In this document: piece by piece, positions 32,077-43,838 of the stretch
Numbering within the stretch: position 1 is the first letter of the stretch
Layout: every line of letters begins with the position of its first letter
From: Pachyseris speciosa
Lineage: Eukaryota; Cnidaria; Anthozoa; Scleractinia; Pachyseridae
Reading direction: 5' to 3'
DNA length: 64,000 nt
Assembly (NCBI GenBank): GCA_016490735.1
Contig: JAEMWC010000077.1
Coordinates: 245,001-309,000, forward strand
The notes under the pieces: generated by a model
The model's database searches: none
The model's input: only the letters and a program-made list of their open reading frames with translations
What the model was told of the DNA's origin: nothing
Made by a program: the position numbers and the translations under genes

Positions 32077-32909
32077 GGTTGAACTCCGTTTCTAAAGAGT
32101 AAACACAATAAGGGCTGCTTTTAATATCATTGACAAAAGCCGAGAGAAAAGAAAGCCCAAAATTTAATGGTTAAGTTTTGTTTGAAATTGGAAATAGCCA
32201 TTTTCCGAGTTAAAAATGAAAAAAAGAAAATATTGGAAATCAGAAGCTTTGGCAAAATAAACAAATAAATTTATGCACAGCGGCTTCGCATCTATGATGC
32301 TTGACTAGCAGAGCGAGACATCTTGGGTTGGTGCCCAGCCGAATGTGACACTTTAAAGTGAAAGCCCAAGAACAAGGATGCTTTAATTCCAAACCCACGG
32401 CCAGCACCTTTGGCGAAAAGCACCAACGTATGCCATCTAAACTGTCTAAAAAATTTTTGAAAGTTCTTAGAGCACTGTCAAGAAAATGAAACCAGTTATG
32501 ACATAAGTTTCCCGAGCATTTTTACTCAGGCATGAAGGAGAGTAGTTTGTTTGGGAAGGTTACACCGTTTATAAACAAGAATATACTAATATAGCTCTGT
32601 TCAATCAATTTGAAGGTTTTAGGGCTTGAGTTTTCTAAGAACAATGTTAAGTTCTAAGTGGGTGCCTTTTTTTTTTTCGAAAACATCACAAATAAGTGAG
32701 AGAAAAGAAAGATATGTTCATGTATGAAAACGGCATTTTATATGTAAACTCCCAACAGTGATCTAATATATGTCGCATATCATGTGAGACCTACCTTTTA
32801 ATCTGGTCATATATTGGCCATACATTGTTGTGCTAGTACAACGCCGAATACTAGGATCGTTAGTCTTATAGATTTCTGTTTCGGTTTCAAAATATGCAAT
32901 AAAACTCAC

Positions 32910-33130
32910 CTCAACTTCTTCCTAGAGCTTTCCTTCGAAGCTAAAGTCTTAACAATGACTAAAACAAAAAGATTGGCGCGGAATATCTTATAAGTAGGGG
33001 GTCAGGCTTAGCCGGTCGACCGAAACGGCTTGCGCTTGGACGCCGTCCTTTTTCTGCCGTTAATTTATACGCCATGCTACATTTTATTGACTGTTTAGCA
33101 TGGAAAGAGATCGTAAGTTTTGCCAATAAA
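32910..33130 (-). promoter_or_regulatory. Promoter and 5' untranslated exon of the secreted-protein gene (P1)
   Basis: On the minus strand a TATA box (TATAAG, 32987-32992) is followed by a short exon ending at donor GTTGAG|GTGAGT (32910/32909). Transcription would begin about 30 bases below the TATA box, near 32960. Upstream sequence (GGACGCCGTCC, GCCGTTTCGGTCGACCGGC) is conserved in the other promoter copies. The exon would splice to the acceptor at 32093. Confidence 0.6.
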
Positions 33131-33351
33131 CAAAAATTAAATCAAAGTTCAGCTATAACGTGGTGAGGGTAAAAGGAAGAGTGAATTTGAGAATAAGGCA
33201 TGTGGCTTTAGTTGCGGAATGTCTTAATTATGCTTTATTTAATATATGCAATATGTCTCAAGGATATTTATTCGACTGAAAAGCGCGCCCTATCTACAGT
33301 CAACTGGAACGCACGATCTATTGGTTGCGTCTGACAGCATAACAAAAAGTC

Positions 33352-33543
33352 CAGTGAATAATCGCAAGCTAACTGCCGATCTCGGTCACAACAAAATATT
33401 AATTGAAAAGCAAGCCCCGTGCACTGCGGAGTAGTGCTGCTGAACTTGGATATATTTCTCGTTATAGCAGCTGGTCAAATCAATGAATTTGTTTTCAACA
33501 CTTTGTTGTGACCGAGATTGTCAACTTACGATTACTCACTGTG
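33352..33543. mobile_element. Hairpin MITE (CTCGGTCACAACA type), copy 1
   Basis: CAGTGAATAATCGCAAGCTA with GATCTCGGTCACAACA on the left pairs with TGTTGTGACCGAGAT and TTACGATTACTCACTG on the right. Related copies are at 39724-39905 and 60092-60287. Confidence 0.75.
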
Positions 33544-34122
33544 TTCAGCTCCCTTGCGTGTGGTTAGTGTGGCTAAATAAAGTTGTATTGCGTTGTGTTA
33601 CTGCCATTAGACGCCCCCCCCCCCCCCTCCCCCCTCTCCCCACATCCAGGGATTGGAGGGGGGAGGGGGTAGTGTGTGGGGGTGAGCAGCTGAAGCCTTT
33701 CTCAACCTGACCCCAGTTTAAAACAAAAGCTGTTGTTTTTTCGATACCCTGTTTAAGAAGAGAGAACTTCATTCGACACCATGATTTCTTTTTATTGTTC
33801 ATTGTACATACGCAAAGCATTTGTTTGTTTATAACTGAGATCATAAAATAAGACTTTTTTAAAAATGTTGGTACCAGTGGTCCAGAGATACACCCTTTTC
33901 AAGACGCTAAATATATAGCGAAATTGTTTAAGATTCAAGACCCCGAAAACCATACCCTGTTCGGGGGCACATACCCATTTAGGCCAAATAAGGGAGTGCC
34001 AGGCACGCTTCCCCTCCCCTCTCTCCCATCCCTTCCCTCCCCCCTCCCAAACACACCGGGCTGATATGCTATTAATAATCTGGTGTTCAAAAATAATTAA
34101 CTATGGAGTCCTATAGAATTAT
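33544..34122. other. C-rich and repeat-derived spacer
   Basis: Contains a poly-C tract (33616-33627) and sequence repeated at 60288-60730. No gene is supported. Confidence 0.5.
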
Positions 34123-34179
34123 TCAGTGTAGAAAAGGCACAAGTTTTACTGAGTTCAATAAATTTCTTTGAGTCATTCT

Positions 34180-34369
34180 GCAGCACGACAATTTCAGGTC
34201 GTCGGCGTCTGAATCGAGATTGACTCGTGCTGGCAATGCCTTCTCGCCGGCGATTTCGGGTGCGTTTCCCTCATAACAACTCAAAATTGGTTCGAGAATC
34301 AATGAATCCGTTCGCAGCAGAGATAACATCAGTGACAGCAACTATAACGGTGATGATCTTTGATAGCAT
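34180..34369 (-). pseudogene. Orphan copy of the secreted-protein gene's exon 1, frameshifted
   Basis: Starts MLSKIITVIVAV like the intact exon at 32076, but a 14-base deletion after FIDS shifts the frame and stops it soon after. Similarity ends near 34180 before a usable donor, and no other coding exons follow. It belongs to an upstream duplicated promoter/first-exon unit. Confidence 0.7.
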
Positions 34370-34590
34370 GGTTGAACTCCGTTTCTAAAGAATAAACACA
34401 AGAAGGGTTGCTTTTAATATCATTGAAAAAAGCTGAGGGAAAAGAAAGCCCAAAAATTAATGGCTCAGTTTTCATTGAAATTGGAAATAGCCATCTTCCG
34501 AGTTAAAAATGAAAAAAAGAAAATATGCGAATTTAGGAGCTTTGCCAAAATAAACAAGTAAATTTCCTCACAGTGGCTTCAGTAGCGTCT

Positions 34591-35157
34591 AAGCGATCTG
34601 TTAAGGTCACTGATCGTTTCACGCGTACCTCCGCAAATCTTATCTATTGCATAACCTGTACATTATGCAAAAAGTTATACATCGGCGAAACAGGAAGATG
34701 ATTAGGTGACCGATTTCGAGAACATCTTCGTGATGTTGAGAAAGATGACAAAGATGCATCCAAACCAGTCGCTCGGCAATTTAATCTCCCTAGCCATTCC
34801 AATCAACACATGGCGATCTCCGGCCTTTCCCTATATCAAGGTACCACGGAAAGCCGTATAAATCTCGAGCAAAAATTGATCTTTAAAATCGGCACTGTCA
34901 ATCTCCACGGTATCAACGAGCGCTTTTCATTCAATTCATTTATTACTGTTTTTCACGTTACCATGTTACCACCAATAGCGTAGCAACACACAATTCCTCG
35001 ATTCGCTCTGACAAAGGGCTAACGCTCGAAACGTCAGCTAATCGAATCCCCGTACGGTGGTCAATTTACATTATCAACGCCGTTGATAAACCAAATTTTC
35101 GTGTTTCACTCCCCCACCGACGCAGCACCACAGTTTCTTTATAAACAAATCCCCTTT
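34591..35157 (+). mobile_element. Penelope-like element, 5'-truncated to the endonuclease end
   Basis: The plus strand encodes the Cys-rich linker and GIY-YIG region (LIYCITCTLCKKLYIGETGR, then a TGA replacing the expected Arg codon), followed by RFREHLRDVEKDDKDAS and the family's 3' block. Same family as 3590-5455 in the opposite orientation. Confidence 0.88.
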
Positions 35158-35817
35158 GTTCATTTGTCTACAATGCTTGACTAGCAGAGCGAGACAGCTT
35201 GAGTTGCGTGTGCCCAGCCGAATGCGAGACTTTGAAAGCCCAACAACAAGGACGCTTTAATTTAAACCCGCGGCCAAAACCTTATGGCTAAAAGCACCAG
35301 CGTATGCCACTTAAACTGTCTTAAAACTTTTTGAAAGTTCCTAGAGCACTCTCAAGAAAATGAAACCAGTTATCAACATAAGTTTCCCGAGCATTTTCAC
35401 TCTGGCATGAAGGAGAGTAGTTTGCTTGGGAGGGTAAAACCCTTTATAAACAAGATTATACTGATATGGCTCTGTTCCATCAATTTGAAGGTTTTAAATT
35501 AGGGCTTGAGTTTTCTAAGAACAATGTTCAGTTCTACGTGAGTGCACTTGTTTTTTTCGAAAACATCCCAAATGAGTCAGAGAAAAGAAAGATATGTTCA
35601 TGTATGAAAACGGCATTTGAAGTGTAAACTCCCAACAGAAGCTGCACAAACTCTGAGTGGACGAGTTGACCAAATATATGTCTCATATCATGTGTTACGT
35701 ACCTTTTAATCTGGCCATATATTGGCCATACATTGTTGTGCTAGCACAACACCGATTACATAGATCGTTAGTCTTATAAATTTCCGTTTCGCATCCAGAA
35801 CATGAACTAAAACTCAC

Positions 35818-35940
35818 CTCACCTTCTTCCTAGAGCTTTCCTTCTACGCTGAAGACTTAAGAATGACTAAAACAAAAAACATTGGCGCCTAATATCTTAT
35901 AAGAAGGGGGTCAGGCTTAGCCGGTCGAGCACAACGGCTT
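35818..35940 (-). promoter_or_regulatory. Promoter/UTR-exon copy P2, cut by Penelope sequence
   Basis: TATAAG (35896-35901) and donor GGTGAGGTGAGT at 35818 are retained. Conserved upstream promoter sequence ends about 40 bases above the TATA box, at 35940, where it joins directly to Penelope sequence. Confidence 0.55.
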
Positions 35941-36253
35941 TCAAATCGACACCCTCAATCACCACGGTATCAACGAGCGCTTTTCATTCAACAACAACAA
36001 CAATTCATTTATTCCTGTTTTTCACTTTACCATGCTACCACCAGCAGCGTAGCTCTATTTTCTGTATATAAACCATAAACAACCCACAATTCCTCGATTC
36101 GCTCGGACGAAGGGCTAACGCTCGAAACGTCAGCTAATCGAATCCCTGTACAGTGGTCAATTTACATTATCAACGCCATTGATGAACCAAATTTCGTGTT
36201 TCACCCCCTCACCGACGCAGCACCACAGTTTCTTTATAAACAAATCCCCTTTA
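35941..36253 (+). mobile_element. Second truncated Penelope 3' end
   Basis: Begins abruptly in the coding end (HHGINERFSFN region) and runs through the 3' block. Its right flank (TCTAGAATGCTTGACTAGCA) matches the right flank of the copy at 34591-35157 (TCTACAATGCTTGACTAGCA). It therefore arose by tandem duplication of that unit, not by a new insertion. Confidence 0.8.
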
Positions 36254-36753
36254 TTCATATGTCTAGAATGCTTGACTAGCAGAGCGAGACAGTTTAAGTT
36301 GCGTGTGCCCAGCCGAATGTTTATGTGAAAGCCCAACAACAAGGACGCTTTAATTTAAAACCCGCGGCCAACACCTTTGGTGAAAAGCACCAGCGTATGC
36401 ATTTGACGGCATTTGAAATGTAAACTCCAAACAGAAGCCGCACGACCTCTCAGTGGACGACTTGATCAAAAATATCTCTCATATCATGTGTGACCTACCT
36501 TTTATTCTGGCCATATATTGGCCAAACATTGTTGTGCTAGCGCATTGTGATTTATATTTAAAGTTGGAAGGTGTCAGTACTGAAAAATGCAATCGAGCCA
36601 CCTTAAGAGAGAACCCTGAGTGGACGACGTGATCTAAAATATGTCTCATATATGTGAGGCCTACCTTTAAGTCTGACCATATATTGCTGGGTCATAACAC
36701 AATGCTGATTACTTGGATCGTTACTCTTATAAATTTCTGTTTCGCATCCAAAA

Positions 36754-36905
36754 CTCATCTCACCTTCCTCCTAGAGCTTTCCTTCGAAGCTGAAGTCTTT
36801 AGACTGATTAAAACAGAACCATTGGCGCGGAATATCTTATAGAAGAAGGGCGTCAGGCTTAGCCGGTCGAGCGAAACGGCTTGGACGCCGTCCTTTTTCT
36901 GCCGT
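36754..36905 (-). promoter_or_regulatory. Promoter/UTR-exon copy P3, donor lost
   Basis: The TATA-like TATAAG is kept (near 36836-36842) and so is the upstream GGACGCCGTCC. The splice donor is mutated: GTGAGT has become ATGAGT at about 36754. Likely non-functional as a splice unit. Confidence 0.5.
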
Positions 36906-37039
36906 TAATTTTCACGCGGTAATTAAATTCCACGGTACATTTTGTCGACGGTTTAGCATGGAAAGGGATCGTAGGGTTTTGCTAATTAATTCAAAGTACC
37001 GATAAAACCTGGTGTTACAGCGAGTTGCGTAACTTTTTT

Positions 37040-38560
37040 TTGAGGTTTTTATGCAATTGCACGCCCTTTTGTTTTCCTGTTTCTGTTTTATTACGTAACG
37101 TTTCCCATACCCATGTTCGTTAACACCTAATTATGTATGTAAATCGTCTTTTTTGTCACATCTTTTCGTTTTGTAGCCAGTGTTTTGAAAGTTATCCATT
37201 CTTACTTTCTGCTTGTCAGTAAGTTGGGCCGTGGCTATATTGTTTCGCTGTTCGCCGTAACTTTGTCAGTTTGTGTTACCTTCGTAAAGTCACCGATAAG
37301 AACCAATGTTGTCGCTGCAAGCTCTCTCAGTACTCTACTTTGTTTATAATGCCACCATTACTACACGCGTCCCAGAATGGTTCTTGCAAGGAAAAGATAA
37401 AAAGTAAATAAATAAAAATTGAAAGATAGCACCGATGACAGAAACATGAAATAGGTGAGTCATTCTGCATGTATTACATTCGCATACTAATTATGCCATT
37501 CCGCATGCAATATTCCGCATGCAATATTCACCGCAAATTCATTCCTCGTTTTACCTTCACCAGGTGTAGTCGCTGCAAGCTATCTCAGCACACTAGCTTA
37601 TTTATGATGCCACCATTACACGCGTCTGTACGTTAAAAAACCCCGTCCCGGAACGGTTCTTGCAAAGAAAAGATAACAAATAAATAAATAAAAATTGAAA
37701 GATAGCACCGACGACAGAAACATGGAATAGCTGGGATACAATTTAAGGAACAAGCGACTGAAATACAAAAGTACCTCGTGGAACATTTGGTCTATATCCG
37801 ACATCAGGTACGTTTGAATTTCAGTCGCTTGTTCCTCGTATTTTTTCACAGCTATTTCATGTTTCATTACATAATCTCGTTAAATGTCCTCTGTAAGCCG
37901 ATACTGATTGTTTTAGTTGCTCAATCCGCGTTACGTCGTCTACATCCAACAACGCGTTACTCGAGGTTCGCCGCACGTTTCCTGACCCGCGGGGAATCCC
38001 GTTATCCCACTAACAGGCGGAGAGTCACCATCATGAGAGGGGATTGTGCAAGAAGTGCTTCCTGGACAAGTATGGAATTGTGAGAAGGTCTTGGTTAGGA
38101 CAGCTACGTTGGTTCTTATCGACGAGTCTTGGCAGAATTTTCCTTCCCTGCCCCCCATCAAGTTCTATGATGGAATTAGATGGCAGGGCCCGCCATCTAA
38201 TGCCATCACAGAACTTGAGATAGAAAACATACGAAAGTTATTGTCAGGTCGCAACTTATAGTCTCTTCCATCTAACATAGATTTAGGGATGAGATAGAAA
38301 CATACGTTTTCCTAGATGACGGTTCAGATATCACTCTCTGCTTCAGCAATTTGGTACTAGGCCTGGGCTTGTCAGGAAAGCCTCTAACGAATAATCTCGC
38401 TGTTTTCCTACTCAGGTTCCGACAAAAAAACCCGTGGCGCTGATGTCGGACATAGAGAAAATGTTTCACCAGGAACGTTTGAATTTCAGTCGCTATTTCC
38501 TTTTATTTTTTCCAAGCTATCGCATGTTTCTGTCGTCGGTGCTATCTTTAATTTATATTT
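37040..38560. repeat. Mosaic of dispersed repeats
   Basis: Segments recur elsewhere: 37040-37420 matches 62090-62640; 37560-37730 is a further copy of its 3' part (ending AAATAAATAAAAATTG); an inverted repeat at 37672-37868 (AGGAACAAGCGACTGAAAT) matches 62660-62820; and 37925-38215 matches 62870-63100 with an internal inversion. No host gene is supported. Confidence 0.6.
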
Positions 38561-38582
38561 ATTATTATCATTATCATTATCA

Positions 38583-38585
<3 letters not shown>

Positions 38586-38615
<30 letters not shown>

Positions 38616-39390
38616 TATTTATATAGCGCTATTGACATAAAAATGATTAGGAGCGCTTTACAATAATTCACTTACTTAAAAAATCTTATCTAAATGATAT
38701 GATTATACAATATAAAATACAATTAAAAAATATCAAAGAAATGTTCTAACCTGCCCGAAAAAGGTGGGACTTAGGTTTTCGTTTAAAATTACTTAATGAA
38801 TTAATATCTCGCAACTCAGCGGGCAAACTATTCCACAGACATGGCGCTGCAGCATTAAAAGACCTGGCACCAAGCGTAGAAAGCATTTTCTCTTTAGGCG
38901 GCTCCAGTAAAAGATTGCTATTTCAACTAAGATTGTAAGAGGACTTAGGCCTAACCCTAATTAAATCACTAATATATGGTGGTACAAGTCCGTGAATAGC
39001 CTTAAAAACTAAAATTAATATCTTAAAATAAACACGAGCGCGAACTGGCAGCCAGTGAAGATCTTGAAGTACTTGTGTAATATGAGAATACTTGCCGATG
39101 TTCATAGCGACTCTCGCTGCTGCATTCTGAATACGTTGCAATTTAACAATCTGTGACTTTGGTAAACCATACAGAAGACCGTTGCAATAGTCTAAGCTAC
39201 TAGTTATAAATGCATGAATGAGTGTCAAAAAAGAATCACGGGATAAATACTTTCTAATGCACCTAATGTTATGTAAGTGATAAAAAGCTGAATTACAAAG
39301 CTTTGTAACATGTGCTGACATACTTAATTGACTATCAAACCACACGCCCAGATTTCTTACAAACAAACTTGGATCAATGTCATATTCACC
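38586..39390 (-). mobile_element. CR1/L2-like LINE 3' end with (ATT)n tail
   Basis: The minus strand encodes a LINE C-terminal region: NLGVWFDSQLSMSAHVTKLC, ITSSLDYCNGLLYGLPKSQI, LQRIQNAAARV, and LQDLHWLPVRARVYFKIL. An in-frame stop follows, then GARSFNAAAPCLWNSLPAEL. The 3' end (AAAGCGCTCCTAATCATTTT...GCGCTATATAAATATATT) runs into an ATT repeat. ATTATCATTATCATTAT on both sides is a probable target-site duplication. Confidence 0.85.
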
Positions 39391-39723
39391 AACAGTACTA
39401 CTGCATCATCATTATCATTATCATTATTATTTATCTTTTCTTTACAAGAACGGTTCTGGGACTGGGTTGTTTGTCTTAAAGACACATGTAATGGTGGCAT
39501 CATAAATAAAGTAGTGTGCTGAGATAGCTTGCAGCGACTACACCAGGTTAGGGTAAAAGAAGGAATGAATTTGCGGAATATGGCATGTAGCATGACTTGC
39601 GGAATGGTATAATTATGCCGAATGTAATACATGCAGAATGACTCAAAGAAATTTATTTCACTGAAATGCGCGCCCTTTCATTACAGTTCATTGGAACGCG
39701 TCATCATTGATTGGGTCTATGTG

Positions 39724-39905
39724 CAGTGAATAATCGCAAGCTAACTGCCGATCTCGGTCACAACATGATATGGACAATCAAGTCCCTTGCAATGCAGCGT
39801 AGTGCTTAACTTTGAAATATTTCTCGTAATAGCAGCTGGTCAAATCAAATTCCTTTTTTTCAACATTGTGTTGTGACCGATATTGGCAGCTTGCGATTAC
39901 TCACT
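39724..39905. mobile_element. Hairpin MITE (CTCGGTCACAACA type), copy 2
   Basis: Same inverted arms as 33352-33543, followed as there by a poly-C tract (39926-39935). Confidence 0.7.
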
Positions 39906-40034
39906 GTGTTATGCTGTTAGACGCACCCCCCCCCCCCTCCCCCCCTCCCCCTTCCTCCAAGGGAAGTTTTGGTAGGTGTGTGCTGTCAAAGCCTTCAAAC
40001 CCTGAGGTGCTATTAATAATCGCTTCCAATTTTG

Positions 40035-40765
40035 ATTGGTTAACTGCGCTGTTGCGTGTCTCAAGCAGTTTAAGGCCTGGGTCAGGGGGCGTTTATTAGA
40101 GAAAACGGTTTTTTGCGATATAACTGCCCAGGGGAATGGCACTGAAACGAAATTCGGCACATTGGTAGTTCTCATCATCCTTAACATTTTGACGTGCAAT
40201 AAACGTTATCTTAGATCACGAGGCGTGTCACGTGACCATTTCTTTGAAATCATCACTTATTTGAGGAGTAGGTGACTTTTGTGGGATATAATATCGAATA
40301 AAAACGCTTTTCTTATGCGTATTAATTATTTCCAGCGTCTCACGTTTGGAGCGACCGTCCATCGTTCTCAACAAAAAAGTTATGAGGGCAAAGGTCATTT
40401 TTCTTCCCAGAATTCAACCTTTAGCTGTTGATAATTTAAAAACTAAAACTCGTGAGCAATCACTCCAAGCGTAGAAAGTTAGATATGTCGGATTTATATT
40501 AAAAACGCTGATTTATTTATCTGTAAACTTAAAATCCGCCACCGCATCGCCGATTGAAGACTTTTTCAAATTTTGATCACGTGACTGATCACGTGATCAA
40601 ATTTATACGTTAAGGCAAACAAGGACAAAAAGATTTATCTTCAGGGAAAGTTTCATCCAGTTCTAGGCAATCTGGAAGAAGATATTGGCGATCAACCATA
40701 TTTATGAACATATTTCTAAACCCAGGCCTTAAACTGCTTGAGGTGTTGTGATTGGTTACTAAGTC
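40035..40765. mobile_element. DNA transposon remnant with CAAGCAGTTTAAGGCCTGGG ends
   Basis: The left end has CTCAAGCAGTTTAAGGCCTG. The right end is its complement, CAGGCCTTAAACTGCTTGAG. They are about 650 bases apart, with GATTGGTTA also mirrored. It includes the palindromic GTGACTGATCACGTGATCA near 40582. No transposase ORF. Confidence 0.6.
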
Positions 40766-41036
40766 GGTACTTTCTCGTTGTGTTCAACTTGTTGCTCGTT
40801 AAGAGCATTTTTCAAACTTTTCTATCAGTGGTGAGTTCATTTTGTTGGTGCGAACGTTCAACAAAAGATTGTTATATAAGCCTAATGTAGTGTTTTTACT
40901 CAGTACTCACTCTCACAGTTATTTTGTCGAAAATGTCTCGGAGTCAATTGCATTGAAACGTTGGTCAAAAAATAAGTTAGAAAATTTCTTAAATTTGTTT
41001 CGCAAACATAAATTTCTCTAATTTTGTGTTTTTCAG

Positions 41037-41067
41037 TTTTCACACTCTGCTGATGCCTTTGGCTTAG
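41037..41067 (+). pseudogene. Orphan terminal exon of the micro-exon gene
   Basis: Acceptor TGTTTTTCAG precedes codons for FHTLLMPLA and a stop, matching exon 6 at 11747 (SHTLLMLMA). The poly(A) signal is conserved near 41200. Similarity to the first copy begins only at about 40990, inside the intron, so exons 1-5 were not duplicated. Without them this exon cannot make the protein. Confidence 0.7.
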
Positions 41068-41681
41068 TCGATGACAATGTTTTTTGTTTCGCTTCCCAGT
41101 CGGATGCTGACATGTGTAGCTTAGTTATTAGTTTGATTTAGTTGCTCAGCGGTTTTGACCTTGAGATATGCTGTAACAGAAACTACAAAGCAAGGGGAAA
41201 TAAAACTGAAGTTAAAATTTACTTGTCTTTCGTCCCATTTAAATTTATTTGGTAAAACTTAAGAGTTGGAAACACTATACAAGAAAAAAAATACCTAATT
41301 ATACTCAGCGTAGAACAAAAGAGAGTATAGCGGTAGGGAACAGATGATTTCCCCACTCTCCAAGCGGTTTCGCTCTGAAATACCTTACCCTATTGTGTTT
41401 TCTTGTGACGGCACTTTATGACGGTATGATCACCAAAGATATTGGAGGCCGCAATCTTGGATTTTTTTATTTCTAAGAAATCAGGCCAATTTAGCCAAAA
41501 TAAGTAACGATCGATAGAGAAACGTTTGCACATAGATTACAAAGATGAAATACATGGATTAGTGTGTTCAAAGATATTTTCACATTGAAGTACGTGACAC
41601 CAAAAAGCAACAGAAAAGAGATTTACTTAAGCCGCATTGCATAAATACCAGCATGGTTAAATAAAGTTGCCTACTGGCTGA

Positions 41682-42126
41682 CTCATTCACTCACTCACTC
41701 ACTCACTCACTTACTCACTGATTGGCTGATTGACCTGTTGACTTGCTGACTGACTGTGTGATTGACTGATTGACTGACTGACTGATTGACTCACTGATTG
41801 AATATGGCTGACTAACTCAGTGACTGACTGACATGCTGACTGACTGACTAACTTGCTGACTGACTGACTCACTGACTCACTGACTCACTGATTGACTGAC
41901 CGACTGACTGACTGACTAACTGGCTGACTGACTGACAACCTGGCTGACTTGCTGAGTGACTGAGTGATTGACTGATTGACTCACTGACTGAATGTGGCTG
42001 ACTGACTTGCTGACTGGCTGACTGACTAACTTGCTGACTGACTGACTGACTGACTGACTGAATAACTGGCTGACTGACTGACAACCTGGCTGACTTGCAG
42101 ACTAACTGACTGGCTGACTGACTGGC
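41682..42126. repeat. CTGA minisatellite, arm B
   Basis: The shorter paralogue of 12371-13095. The serine/glutamine-rich open frames across it are repeat artefacts. Confidence 0.92.
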
Positions 42127-42370
42127 TTACAACTGTAGCATAATTGGCTGTTGGGGTGGCAGCCCAAGGGTAGAATGTGGCCGGAAGTAAAGAATACACC
42201 CACAGTTTTTTTCTGAAAAAATACGAACAAAAAATGCAACAAATCCACAATTAAGACATCATTTCAATCAAGTCCCCCATAAATACCTGTATCAAAGGAC
42301 AATGTTTTCTTGTCATCTCAGACATAATTTAGTCCAAATTAACGCTTTTTAACTCCAGGTGACACGAATG

Positions 42371-42607
42371 TAAATTCTTATACACACGGCCATCAAAACG
42401 TGTGCAACAATGTTTCTTTTGCGATGTTGATTGCTGACAAATGAAACTTTAATCAATTCATCAGACATCGAAATTATTCAAAAGCGAACTAGCGTTAGAA
42501 ATGGTTGGTTTCTGATAAAGCAATCAAAGTTTCATAGTTAGCAATCAACATCACAAAATAAACATCGCTACACACTTTTTATTCCATATGTATAGGAATC
42601 TAAAATG
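42371..42607. mobile_element. Inverted-repeat element, arm B copy
   Basis: Arms of about 75 bases. GCAACAATGTTTCTTTTGCG on the left pairs with the complement of the region ending AACATCGCTACACAC. Paralogue of 13722-13940. Confidence 0.6.
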
Positions 42608-43112
42608 TAAAATCCAGTTACAAAACTCAGCAACTTTTGTACTGTAGTTCAACTTGATATCTTACGGTGAAACGTAAGAATTTATGAACAAAACTCAAAA
42701 GTTTGAACCACAAGAAGACCTAAAAATAGGTAAATAAACACTACAGGAAATTGCTGCGCAATAATTTTCGTCGGGATGCCAAAGTACTTTGGGCAACTTA
42801 AAGTTCAGTGGACACAAAACGCAAACTGTATTATATGACTTTACAAGCAAAAATAAAAATCATACTTCAGACCAATACTGTTTTAATACTGTTGAGTAAA
42901 AATTTCAATATAAGTAATTCCCCTTTGCTAACTTGAGATTCTAAATTGCGTCTCTTGTAATTCTCCAAAGTTTGGCCCATGACATCTGTTTTTCTCTGCA
43001 AGGCGCGTCTATTTCTATCGGCTTCGCTTCTGCGTAAAAAAGCGGCTTTCTCTCTAATGTTCAGTACCTTGGTCTCCTGTTCTGATATCAGGGCATTAAT
43101 TTAATTTTCCAG

Positions 43113-43838
43113 CTAGCAGAGGTCTCGGCCGGCGAGAAAGGAGAGAGACCTCTGCCGGTGCCTCACGAGTTTCCTGTGGCGCAAGCGCAAGCATTCCCTT
43201 AACGACGAATGACTTATTGATCACGTGCGACCCGACTCAGCGCAAGCGGATTGCGCGCTTGCAGCAGCCGTGTTATTTATTACCAGCTGTTTATCCATTT
43301 ACCGCAAAGAAATGATCAATTTTACAACGATTCGTCGTAGTCAAGAGCTTTAATGACGATAAAACTAACCAGTTATCAACGCAATGAGACTTGTCGACTA
43401 CAATTCCAAGTCCGAGTCCGGGAATTACTCGATGGTTTACAACAAGCTCTAAATCTGCTAAATGCTCCGGGCTCACGCGCACACATGCACTTAATCCTGT
43501 CGGAAGGCACACGAATGCAACGCGTTTGTTCTAGAACGCAATAATAACTTTCTTCCGCACTGGTATTTTATCCTTGATATTGTGTCTGTTAAAGGAAGAA
43601 ATGGCCGATTTAAAAGCTCGATCAAAGTGTGTTTTGCTTTCAGTCAAAAACGCCATTACAATTGTAATACAGTTGGCTCATATGTTTTCAGCAGAAAATA
43701 GAAACAAAGCAAGCACATTCCTGTGTAACGGAACCGGTTTTCAAAAACTGGCTGGTCTCGACCAAGAATGTGGACGATGAACTCGTCGAGCACCGGTAGA
43801 GGTCTCTCTCATTTCTCGCCGCCAGCTGCTCTGTTAGC
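43113..43838. mobile_element. Inverted-repeat-bounded segment carrying a RecQ-like exon, arm B
   Basis: Left CTAGCAGAGGTCTCGGCCGG with GAGAAAGGAGAGAGACCTCT; right, in complement, CTAACAGAGCAGCTGGCGGC with GAGAAATGAGAGAGACCTCT. Paralogue of 14761-15565. Confidence 0.5.
43372..43656 (-). pseudogene. RecQ-like helicase first exon, decayed (arm B)
   Basis: The ATG at 43656 opens MAFLTESKTHFDRAFKSAIS with no early stop (unlike arm A), but the frame ends at IIAF*, before the nucleotide-binding motif. The Walker A core is disrupted (only VCLPTG remains). HLADLELVVNHRVIP survives, and the DEAH-like box reads GIVVDKSHCVDNW, with the catalytic Glu changed to Lys. The donor is also lost (CTGGTTAG). Confidence 0.65.

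Noticed and set aside
41869..42250. Ser/Gln-rich ORFs resembling low-complexity proteins
   Set aside because: They are frames across the CTGA minisatellite; the same holds for Thr/His/Ser-rich frames at 29388-29753 and 57288-57503.
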